Shown: positions 1 through 6,943 of the stretch, piece after piece
How positions within the stretch are numbered: position 1 is the stretch's first letter
Layout of the letters: every line of letters begins with the position of its first letter
Origin: Bacteroidales bacterium UBA3764
GTDB lineage: Bacteria > Bacteroidota > Bacteroidia > Bacteroidales > UBA932
Length of the DNA: 40,293 nucleotides
Direction: 5' to 3'
Assembly: GCA_002371115.1 (NCBI GenBank)
Contig: DFFY01000117.1
Span: 1 to 40,293, forward strand
Program-made: the position numbers and the translations under genes
The notes under the pieces: generated by a model
What the model saw: the letters and a program-made list of their open reading frames with translations, nothing else
Databases searched by the model: none
Told to the model about the DNA's origin: nothing

Positions 1-407
1 TGCTCTTCAACCCCAAGGAGTCCATTGACTTCAACGGCAACACCGGGCCCTTCATCCAGTACACGCATGCCCGTATCCAGAGCATCCTGCGCAAGGCTAC
101 GGTCCCGTATGGTCCTGCCGATACCCTGGGCGCACAGCCCTATGCCAAGGAGGTCCGGCTAATCAAACTGCTGGGCCTGTACCCCGGCAAGGTGGCCGAG
201 GCCGGCGCTGCGCTGAGCCCCGCCATCATCGCCAACTATGCGTACGACCTGGCCAAGGAGTTCAACCAATATTACCACGAAACGCCCATCCTCAAGGAGA
301 CGGACGAGGCCGTGCTCAAGTTCAGGCTGGCCCTCATCGACACCCTGGCTCGCATCCTCCGCCACGCCATGGCCCTCCTGGGCATCTCCCTCCCGGACCG
401 GATGTAG
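1..407 (+). CDS. argS: Arginyl-tRNA synthetase, C-terminal part (gene begins before the window)
   Basis: ArgRS charges tRNA-Arg with arginine in the cytoplasm. The reading frame is open from base 3 to the TAG at 405-407, so about 134 residues are visible. They include DFNGNTGPFIQYTHAR, which closely matches the conserved class I ArgRS segment leading into the anticodon-binding DALR domain, and a helical C-terminus containing ANYAYDLAKEFNQYYHE and ending GISLPDRM, as expected for the end of ArgRS. The start, the HIGH motif and the KMSKS-like region lie outside the window. The gene is convergent with the amidase gene on the other strand, and the 284-nt gap between them holds palindromes that could end transcription from both sides. 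I see no frameshift. Confidence 0.95.
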   Translation, partial: LFNPKESIDFNGNTGPFIQYTHARIQSILRKATVPYGPADTLGAQPYAKEVRLIKLLGLYPGKVAEAGAALSPAIIANYAYDLAKEFNQYYHETPILKETDEAVLKFRLALIDTLARILRHAMALLGISLPDRM

Positions 408-410
408 CTT

Positions 411-447
411 TTGTCATACCGAGGCCCCAAGGGCCGAGTGTATCTCC
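411..447 (+). repeat. REP-like element, copy 1
   Basis: The segment reads TGTCATACCGAG, then a small palindrome (GGCCC..GGGCC), then GAGTGTATCTC. The outer parts match the reverse complement of the repeat near 17,937-17,966, while the centre differs. It lies four bases after the argS stop codon. It belongs to a family seen at five places in this window. Confidence 0.55.
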
Positions 448-452
448 TGGCG

Positions 453-600
453 CCAAAGGTTGGTCACATTTATGCAAAAGGTTGGTTTTTGAGTAACCAA
501 CCTTTTGCGCATATATGTGCTCAGAGACATCTCCAATGCCATTCCCCTGTCAAGGGTTGGCATCACAAAAACCAACCTTTGGCAAAAGTCCCGCCAACCT
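453..600. repeat. Nested palindrome cluster between convergent genes, possible bidirectional terminator
   Basis: A perfect 14-bp inverted repeat lies at 474-487 and 495-508 (GCAAAAGGTTGGTT / AACCAACCTTTTGC) around a 7-nt loop. It is enclosed by a second perfect 12-bp pair at 453-464 and 571-582 (CCAAAGGTTGGT / ACCAACCTTTGG). Further half-copies of the GGTTGG word lie near 554-560 and, inverted, at 593-600. The cluster is in the gap between argS and the amidase gene, which face each other. A terminator role is an inference, because no clear T-run follows the stem. The rest of 408-691 contains no convincing gene. Confidence 0.6.
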
Positions 601-691
601 TATTCATGCGAAGGAACCTGCACGCCGTCATCCATGAGCACCGGACTTTCCGAAACGAGCCTGTCCAGAATGTCTAAGTATATTCTCGTCC

Positions 692-3619
692 TTATTGAAA
701 CAGCGCCAGGACGCGCTTGACAATTTCACCCAGCTGGGGGCTTACTTCCAAGGGGAAGCCGAAGGCGGCCACGCGGTAGCGGCCGTTGTCCATATAGGTG
801 GCGGCGGTGATGTCCGTGCCTTTGTAGCGCAGGAGCGCCTGCGTTTTGGCCGATGCCGGCGCCAGGCCGTCCGCGTTCTCCACGGGGTACACCAGCGGTG
901 AGCGGGCGCGGTTATAACTGATGGCGGGGAAGTCGCTGCCGGGGGCGGGGAGGGCCTGCCCGGAATAGTCGCCAAAATTGGTGACCCACTGGTAACCCAG
1001 CACGGTTTTCACAAAGGAGCGCGTGTCGTCCGAAGCCTTGGGTACGCCCTGATACACGGGGTCCCAGGCGTCGGTGGCAATATAGGCCCCGGAAAGGAGG
1101 ATGTTGCCGCCGCCGGCGGTGTAGGTTTTCAGGGCCTCCTGCAGGGCTTCCGGGAACACGGTATAGCGGTCCGGAACGGCGCCGCTGCCCACGCGGGTGG
1201 TGAGCTGTTTGCCGCAGATGAGGTCCAGCGCAAAGGCATCGCTTTCGCCGTTGAACGCAGCTGCACTGCTGGATTCGAAGCTATAGCCGGCCTTCAGGAC
1301 CGCACTGCCGTGCCGGGCCACAAAGTCAAAGCTGTTGCCGGCTGTCTGCGTGCCGCCGTGGTCCGTGTAGGAACCGCCGAAGCCCGGGTTGTCGTCGTCC
1401 GTCCATTCGCGGGTGCGGTCAAACTGGTTCACCTCGCCGGCGAAGAGGATGTCCTGTCCCCACGGGACGCCGCCGTCCAGCCGGACATTGAAGCCGGCAT
1501 AGGCGGGTGAGTCGAAGCTGGCCGGTGCCGCTATGCGGGTGAAATTATTGACGATGAGAACCTTGCGGGCGTCCGGACCGCTCCTGCCTACAGCCAGTAT
1601 TTCCGAAGGGAAACTCTCGCCGCCCTCATTGCAGGCGGTAATCCGGTAACTGTACACGTGGCCCGCTTCCAGCGACAAGGTGCAGGTGGTGTCCTGGATT
1701 TGGAAACCCTGGTCGAAGGCGCCGTCATCCCGGCGCGTATAGACTTTATAATACTTGGCGATGGCCGTGGGCTCCAGGGTGTCGGGCGTGGCGCTCCAGC
1801 TGAGCACCGTCCTGCCCTTCTCCAGGCGTGCGCGGAAATGGCGGACCGGCAGCGGCTGAACGGCATAAGGGCATCCGTAACGTGCGCTCAGATATTTGAG
1901 GATGCCTTTATAGACGCTGCGGGCAAGGGTGAAGCGGAAGGAAGGGTCCAGGCCCAGGCGCATATCGGCAAGATTCTGGTGCGAGAGAGGCTCCAGAATC
2001 ATGGACGGGACCTGCGGGACGCGGCATTCGCTGTAGGAGCGGTCGCGGATGTCCCGGCGCATCCAGCCGGGTTCGAAACCGGCGCGGGCATCGTCCACTA
2101 CCTGGCTCTGCACCCAGTCGGCCAACAGGCGACTGGTCAGCCGGCTTTCGCCGGAAGGCAGGGTTTCGCTGTTCTCGTTGCGGAGGGTGTAAATGGTGAG
2201 CGTTCCCACAATGGAGTCGTTCGGGGTGACGCCGGCGTCTGAATGGCAGGCCAGGGCCAGGTCCAGCGGGATATGCCGGCCCGGGACGTCCGGATTCACG
2301 CGGGAACCGCCAGTGAGCTCGTTCACCCAGATGCCGCGTGACGACAAGTCCTTCTTATAGTCGCCCTCCCATTTGTCCAAAAGGCTCATGTCCAGGCCGG
2401 AATACTGGAAGTTGTACAGGGCCCCTTCCACGTACGCCGGCAGGCCGGAAAGCGTCCCCTCGCGCTCCACCTTGCCCATTCCGCCGCCAAAGCGGACGGC
2501 ATCGGCCGTTACCATTCCCTTGGTGTTGCTGCGGTTGGACAGGCTCACGAAGCCGTCGGTTCCTTTGTCGAAGAGGAAGGTACCCAGATAGACCCAGGTG
2601 CCGCCGCCCATCTGCTGGTTCACATGCAGCAGGGTTTCGCCGCCCAGGTGATGGACGGTGTACCGGGCGTCGTCGGTGCTGCCCGGCAGGCTGACGTAAC
2701 TCACATAAACGGCATAACGCCCTTTTTCGGGAATGTCCGGACGCCAGATAACCCGGGCGGCGTTCTCGTTGGTGCGGGTGGTAGCACTCATGCGGGCCGT
2801 CCCCATGAGAAAGGGGTTGTCGGTGCCGGTATAGCGCTCCTGGGTATCGGCAAATCCAGGGCCGACAAACTCCCATTCGCCGCTTTCGCGGTATTGGCCC
2901 TCCCTGCGGACCTTGGGATCCTTGCGGGGACTGAAACCGGGGTCATTGTCGCAGACCACTTCCCAGGTCTGGGTATCCCGTTCGCGCGGGGTGAGCACTA
3001 CCGCGCCGGCCTGCTCCAGCATGGGAATCAGGAACGGCAGCACGTAGCTCTGCGTATAAAGGTCTTCCACGGTGGTGTGGGTGGCGCTCCGCTGCCATTC
3101 CCAGCGTTGGGTGCTCTCCTCCCAGTATCGGCCATGACTCTGCCACAGGCCGATGTGCCGGCCGCTCAAGCCCAGTGGCCACTGGTCCGAGCCTTTCACC
3201 AGCGGCGTCGTGCCCTCCCGCGGGTCTTTGACACGGTAAACGGTACTGACGGGGAGGCCGTCGTTGGTGATGGCGGGGATGGGCAGCTCCGTGATATTCT
3301 GTTTTTTTGCGTAAATATTCCCGATGGAATAGGAGCCCAGCCCCTGGGCGCCCAGGGTCCGCAGCTGTTCCCGGAACCAGCTGATGTCCCCGGGGCGCCA
3401 GGGATAGTTGGCCAGGTTCTGCGAGTAATAGAAATCCAGGTTTTTCCCCCTTGCGGTCACTTTTTCCAGGCGGAATTTGTTTTCCACGCCCATGCGCTGC
3501 TGCAACCGCACCTGAAGGGAGTCGGACAGGCCGTTGAAGTCCCGGACGCGAGGCGGATTCTGGCCCCATGCACACAAACTGCAAAGGAAGAGTAAAAAAG
3601 GGACGACCGCGGGCTTCAT
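692..3619 (-). CDS. Secreted N-acetylmuramoyl-L-alanine amidase with inserted golvesin-like domain
   Basis: Predicted to cut the amide bond between muramic acid and the stem peptide in peptidoglycan. The 975-residue product starts with a signal peptide (MKPAVVPFLLFLCSLCAWG). Amidase_3-like features are split along the chain: SHGRYWEE near residue 160, GAVVLTPRERD near 215, ALACHSDAG near 457 and VPSMILEPLSHQN near 542, which fit the zinc histidines and the catalytic glutamate of the family. Between the second and third features lies a beta-rich segment (about 230-390, with ADAVRFGGG) resembling the golvesin C-terminal-like carbohydrate-binding domain. A fibronectin III-like domain follows at about 610-700, then a C-terminal alpha/beta region of unknown role. 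Relatives are often labelled xanthan lyase, which I think is misleading. The open frame runs upstream to 3772, but the signal peptide and the 4-nt ATGA overlap with the VanZ-like gene fix the start at 3619. Confidence 0.82.
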   Translation of the reverse strand: MKPAVVPFLLFLCSLCAWGQNPPRVRDFNGLSDSLQVRLQQRMGVENKFRLEKVTARGKNLDFYYSQNLANYPWRPGDISWFREQLRTLGAQGLGSYSIGNIYAKKQNITELPIPAITNDGLPVSTVYRVKDPREGTTPLVKGSDQWPLGLSGRHIGLWQSHGRYWEESTQRWEWQRSATHTTVEDLYTQSYVLPFLIPMLEQAGAVVLTPRERDTQTWEVVCDNDPGFSPRKDPKVRREGQYRESGEWEFVGPGFADTQERYTGTDNPFLMGTARMSATTRTNENAARVIWRPDIPEKGRYAVYVSYVSLPGSTDDARYTVHHLGGETLLHVNQQMGGGTWVYLGTFLFDKGTDGFVSLSNRSNTKGMVTADAVRFGGGMGKVEREGTLSGLPAYVEGALYNFQYSGLDMSLLDKWEGDYKKDLSSRGIWVNELTGGSRVNPDVPGRHIPLDLALACHSDAGVTPNDSIVGTLTIYTLRNENSETLPSGESRLTSRLLADWVQSQVVDDARAGFEPGWMRRDIRDRSYSECRVPQVPSMILEPLSHQNLADMRLGLDPSFRFTLARSVYKGILKYLSARYGCPYAVQPLPVRHFRARLEKGRTVLSWSATPDTLEPTAIAKYYKVYTRRDDGAFDQGFQIQDTTCTLSLEAGHVYSYRITACNEGGESFPSEILAVGRSGPDARKVLIVNNFTRIAAPASFDSPAYAGFNVRLDGGVPWGQDILFAGEVNQFDRTREWTDDDNPGFGGSYTDHGGTQTAGNSFDFVARHGSAVLKAGYSFESSSAAAFNGESDAFALDLICGKQLTTRVGSGAVPDRYTVFPEALQEALKTYTAGGGNILLSGAYIATDAWDPVYQGVPKASDDTRSFVKTVLGYQWVTNFGDYSGQALPAPGSDFPAISYNRARSPLVYPVENADGLAPASAKTQALLRYKGTDITAATYMDNGRYRVAAFGFPLEVSPQLGEIVKRVLALFQ

Positions 3620-4023
3620 ACGTGTTTTTTCTGTTTCCGGATATCCCATACAATGACCATGGCGGTGCTCAGCAGCAGGGCCAGGACGTCTGCCAGCAGG
3701 TCTTTGGGGTCTCCGCTGCGATACGAGGTAAAATGTGCCTGCCCCCATTCCGTTCCTACGGCCAGCAGGCATCCAATCCCTAAGATGGCGCCGCCGAACA
3801 GCAGGGTGCTGCGTATGTTTTCCGTATAGCGGTCGAAGGCCAGGAAAGCCAGGATGGGGAAGGGAAAGAACATGCAGAAGTGGACCACTTTGTCGCTGGG
3901 AATGCCCATGAGGTTCCAGTCCATGGAAGGGGTTTGCTCAAAGTGAGCGAAGCACAGGACCAGTAGCGCCGCTATATACAGGAGGAAGACAAGCCGGAAG
4001 GCAATCTGGAAAGAGCGGATCAT
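3616..4023 (-). CDS. VanZ-like family membrane protein
   Basis: A 135-residue protein with about four predicted membrane helices (FRLVFLLYIAALLVLCF; FCMFFPFPILAFLAF; LLFGGAILGIGCLLAVG; LLADVLALLLSTAMVIV). The sequence PSDKVVHFCMFFPFPILA and the acidic TEWGQ..RSGDPKDLLAD segment match the VanZ-like family, whose founding member is linked to teicoplanin resistance in enterococci; the biochemical role of most members is unknown. It sits between an MsbA-like exporter and a wall amidase, overlapping each by 4 nt (ATGA), so the three are almost certainly translated from one message. This suggests an envelope-related role, which is an inference from context. Confidence 0.85.
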   Translation of the reverse strand: MIRSFQIAFRLVFLLYIAALLVLCFAHFEQTPSMDWNLMGIPSDKVVHFCMFFPFPILAFLAFDRYTENIRSTLLFGGAILGIGCLLAVGTEWGQAHFTSYRSGDPKDLLADVLALLLSTAMVIVWDIRKQKKHV

Positions 4024-5879
4024 AGTGCCTGCATGTCGTTAAGTTTCTTGTAATAACCGCCCAGGGCAATCAGCTCCTCATGTTTGCCCCGCTCCACGAT
4101 GCGGCCTTCATGCATGACGATAATTTCGTCGGCGTGGCGGATGGTGGAAAGCCGGTGGGCGATGGCGATGGTGGTGCGGGAGGACATGAGCCGGTCCAGG
4201 GCATCCTGCACCAGCCGTTCGCTCTCCGTGTCCAGGGACGCGGTGGCCTCGTCCAGAATGAGGATGGGCGGGTTCTTGAGGATGGCGCGCGCAATGGAAA
4301 GGCGCTGCCGCTGGCCGCCGGACAGCTTGCTGCCGCGGTCTCCGATATTGCTCTGGTAACCGCCTTCCTTCTCCATGATGAATTCATGGGCGTTGGCCAC
4401 TTTGGCGGCGGCAATCACCTGTTCTTCCGTTGCCCCTTCTACGCCGAAGGCGATGTTGTTGTAAATGGTGTCGTTGAACAGGATGGGCTCCTGGTTTACG
4501 TTCCCCATCAGGGCGCGGAGGTCCTTGACGGCTACGTCCCGGAGGTCTTTCCCGTCAATGGTGATGCGGCCGCCGGTGACGTCCCAGAAACGGGGAATCA
4601 GGTCCACCAGCGTGGATTTTCCGGCGCCGGATTCGCCCACGATGGCTATCATTTTGCCGCGCGGAATTTCCATGGTCACGTGGTCCAGGATTTGGCGGGA
4701 ACCGTCATAACTGAAGCACACGTCTTCCAGGCGGATGCTTTGCTGGAAATCCTTGAGCGCCAGTGGATGGGAAGGGTCTTGGATGGGATTCTCTGCATCC
4801 AGAATCTTGTTGATGCGCTCCATGGACGCCATGCCCCTGCGCACGCTGTAAGTGGTGCGGGACAGTTCCTTGATGGGCTCTATCACGGAGTACAGGATGA
4901 CCAGGAAGTAAATGAAGGTGGCGGCATCCATGAACTTGCCGTCCCCGAACAGGCTTTTCCCGCTCACAATCATGGCGCCGCCCACGCACAGGACAATCAT
5001 AATCATCACCGTTCCCAGGAATTCGCTCACGGGATGGGCCGTGGACTGGCGGATGCTCACGCGGGCCACTTTGCGACGCATCCGGTCCGTCACGTCATGG
5101 AAGCGGCGGTGCATGGTTTTTTCCGCGTTGAAGGCCTTGATGATGCGCAGGCCGCCCAGGGTTTCATCTACCTGGCTCATGGTGTCGCTCCACAGGGCCT
5201 GTGCTTCCAGGGAGGAGCGTTTGAGCTGCTTGCCGATAAGCCCCATTATCCACACGAAGGCCGGTGCAAAGACAATGGTGAACAGCATCATTTCCGGGCT
5301 GATCCAGGTGAGCGCGGCGAAATAGAAAATGATGAGGATGGGGTCCTTGATGAGCATGGACAGGGAGGCGATGATGGAATTCTCCACCTCCGCTACATCG
5401 CCGGTGATGCGGGCAATGATGTCTCCTTTGCGTTCCTCCGTGAAAAAGCCGATGGGCAGGCTCAGGATTTTGTCGTATATGCGACAGCGGATTTCCTTGG
5501 CGATGCCCGTTGACGGGGGAATCATGACGGCCGCCGAGCCAAAATAGCAGCTGGTTTTGAGGGCGGTGAACAGAATCATGACGCCGGCCAGCAGGAACAG
5601 CGTATTGATGACGCCGTGGGTGAGGGCAAAATCCGATACGTAAAAATAGAAGTTGTTGAGGACCTTTTCCCGTGTGCCCATGTCTGCATCCCAGGGAATG
5701 AATGTATAGGTGGTGCTGTTCACCTTGAACAGGATATCCAGCAGGGGGATGAGGATGGCAAAGGAAAACAGGTTGAAGATGGCCGACAGGATGTTGAGGA
5801 CAAATGCTCCGGCCAGGTATTTTTTATAGGGGGAGGCATATTGCCTCATCATTTTGTAAAAATCGCGCATACTTTCCAA
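4020..5879 (-). CDS. MsbA-like ABC exporter (fused membrane and ATPase domains)
   Basis: A 619-residue half-transporter of the lipid A/multidrug exporter type. The N-terminal two thirds hold six predicted membrane helices (about 20-330). The ATPase domain shows Walker A GESGAGKST near 412-420, the signature LSGGQRQRLSIARA near 518, Walker B ILILDEATASLD near 535-545 and the H-loop AHRLSTIRHADE near 573. It would act as a homodimer in the inner membrane. The length fits MsbA-like proteins, but substrate cannot be read from sequence. It is the first gene of an operon with the VanZ-like protein and the amidase. A TACCTTTG box at 5889-5896 lies only about 10 nt upstream, so the second ATG at 5870 (MRDFYKMM) is a plausible alternative start. 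Confidence 0.92.
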   Translation of the reverse strand: MESMRDFYKMMRQYASPYKKYLAGAFVLNILSAIFNLFSFAILIPLLDILFKVNSTTYTFIPWDADMGTREKVLNNFYFYVSDFALTHGVINTLFLLAGVMILFTALKTSCYFGSAAVMIPPSTGIAKEIRCRIYDKILSLPIGFFTEERKGDIIARITGDVAEVENSIIASLSMLIKDPILIIFYFAALTWISPEMMLFTIVFAPAFVWIMGLIGKQLKRSSLEAQALWSDTMSQVDETLGGLRIIKAFNAEKTMHRRFHDVTDRMRRKVARVSIRQSTAHPVSEFLGTVMIMIVLCVGGAMIVSGKSLFGDGKFMDAATFIYFLVILYSVIEPIKELSRTTYSVRRGMASMERINKILDAENPIQDPSHPLALKDFQQSIRLEDVCFSYDGSRQILDHVTMEIPRGKMIAIVGESGAGKSTLVDLIPRFWDVTGGRITIDGKDLRDVAVKDLRALMGNVNQEPILFNDTIYNNIAFGVEGATEEQVIAAAKVANAHEFIMEKEGGYQSNIGDRGSKLSGGQRQRLSIARAILKNPPILILDEATASLDTESERLVQDALDRLMSSRTTIAIAHRLSTIRHADEIIVMHEGRIVERGKHEELIALGGYYKKLNDMQAL

Positions 5880-5888
5880 CTAACCCTA

Positions 5889-5896
5889 CAAAGGTA
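5889..5896 (-). promoter_or_regulatory. Bacteroidetes-type -7 box for the ABC exporter operon
   Basis: The minus strand reads TACCTTTG, a match to TAnnTTTG. I see no good TTTG box at the usual distance upstream. The start codon is about 10 nt downstream, which would give a very short leader. Confidence 0.5.
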
Positions 5897-5907
5897 CAAA
5901 AATCCTG

Positions 5908-6897
5908 CTATAAAACCTTATCCAACCAGTAGAAAATGAGTTGGATGCGTTTGCGCATGACCGGGTAGTCCAGCGTTTCCGGGGTGTCGGCGGCCTTGTT
6001 GTTGTTGAGCGTGATGCCGGAGGTGAACATGACGGCGGGAATGCCGTTTTCCAGGAAGACGCGCTGGTCCGATATGCGGGTGTAGAACAGCCGGGTGAAG
6101 TCTGCGCTGCCATAATAGTCATAGCCCAGTTCCATGCCCAGGTGCTGGTCCCTGTTCACGTTTTCCAGGGTGGAGCGGCGGCCGGTGGCCGTATCCGACA
6201 GCATCATGATGTAGTGGGGGTTGCCCTGGGTGATGGGGGCCAGGATGGCTCCCAGCTGATCCAGGTTCACTACCAGCGAAATCTGCTCTTTCTGGATGGA
6301 GGCTCCGCAAGAGGGATCCGTCAGCTTCCCTTGCTCGAGAAGACGCCACAGGTCCCTGGAACCGGCCAGGTCTTTCTCTTTGCCGTCTATGGCTGCGAAA
6401 ATGATTCCGCTGGCATACGTGCGTTTCCGCTCTTTCATGTGGCGGAACATACGGGCTACCTCCAACAGGGCGGCTATGCCGGATGCGTTGCTGTCCGCTC
6501 CGGGGTAGAAGGTGCCTCCCAGCGTGCCCAGATTGTCAAAATGGGCCATGACCAGGACATAGCGGGCAGGTTGGGCGCTGCCGGGAATGAGGCCCAGCAC
6601 GTTGCGGCCGAAGAAGCTGCCGGTGGTGAATCCGTGCATCCATGCGCCGCTGAGCGGCAGCAGGCCCAGGTCCCGGAACTGGCCGTCCAGCCACATGGCG
6701 GTTCTCCGGCCGCCGTCCGTCCCGCTGGCGCGGCCGCCCAGCGAAGGGCTGGACAGGTATTCCACGGTGCTGCGGATGTTTTCCGTTTTCAGGACGGCCT
6801 CGGCGTTCTTGGGAGAGATGGTGTATCGGACTTGTGCGGCTGCGGGAACACAGGCCCCCAGCAACAATATCATCAAAAATTTTATTAACTTTGTCAT
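5908..6897 (-). CDS. M28-like metallopeptidase homologue with altered active-site residues
   Basis: A 329-residue secreted protein with signal peptide (MTKLIKFLMILLLGACVPAAAQ). The M28 zinc-peptidase fold is clear: AHFDNLG (His119, Asp121), GADSNASG (Asp135), NLDQLG (Asp213) and a C-terminal GIPAVMF..ADTPETLD segment. The usual Glu-Glu pair (general base plus zinc ligand) reads Lys173-Glu174 (DGKEKDLAGS), and the last zinc histidine, normally four residues before the DT dipeptide, is Asn300. The usual SDH before the GIPA segment is SDQ. These changes predict weak, altered or absent peptidase activity. A Cys at residue 16 could suggest a lipoprotein, but the AAQ cleavage site fits type I signal peptidase better. 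The gene stands alone, divergent from the TPR gene. Confidence 0.85.
   Translation of the reverse strand: MTKLIKFLMILLLGACVPAAAQVRYTISPKNAEAVLKTENIRSTVEYLSSPSLGGRASGTDGGRRTAMWLDGQFRDLGLLPLSGAWMHGFTTGSFFGRNVLGLIPGSAQPARYVLVMAHFDNLGTLGGTFYPGADSNASGIAALLEVARMFRHMKERKRTYASGIIFAAIDGKEKDLAGSRDLWRLLEQGKLTDPSCGASIQKEQISLVVNLDQLGAILAPITQGNPHYIMMLSDTATGRRSTLENVNRDQHLGMELGYDYYGSADFTRLFYTRISDQRVFLENGIPAVMFTSGITLNNNKAADTPETLDYPVMRKRIQLIFYWLDKVL
6886..6893 (+). promoter_or_regulatory. Bacteroidetes-type -7 box for the TPR protein gene
   Basis: TAACTTTG matches TAnnTTTG and would start transcription near 6899, some 30-45 nt before the candidate start codons. It overlaps the first codons of the divergent M28-like gene. 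No clear TTTG box lies at the usual distance upstream. Confidence 0.5.
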
Positions 6898-6943
6898 TTG
6901 GCGCGAAATTAGCTATTTCGGAGCGGAAATGAAAATATTTTTC

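Noticed and set aside
408..720. Short open frames in the argS-amidase gap
   Set aside because: They lie across the palindromes, overlap each other in different frames and have no start signal or family resemblance.
3620..3772. An N-terminal extension of the amidase gene
   Set aside because: The frame stays open upstream, but the added residues are antisense-like, overlap the VanZ-like gene and would bury the signal peptide.
4080..5513. A 477-codon plus-strand frame opposite the ABC exporter
   Set aside because: The exporter has every ABC motif on the minus strand. The plus-strand frame is His/Gly-rich, as expected for an antisense shadow.
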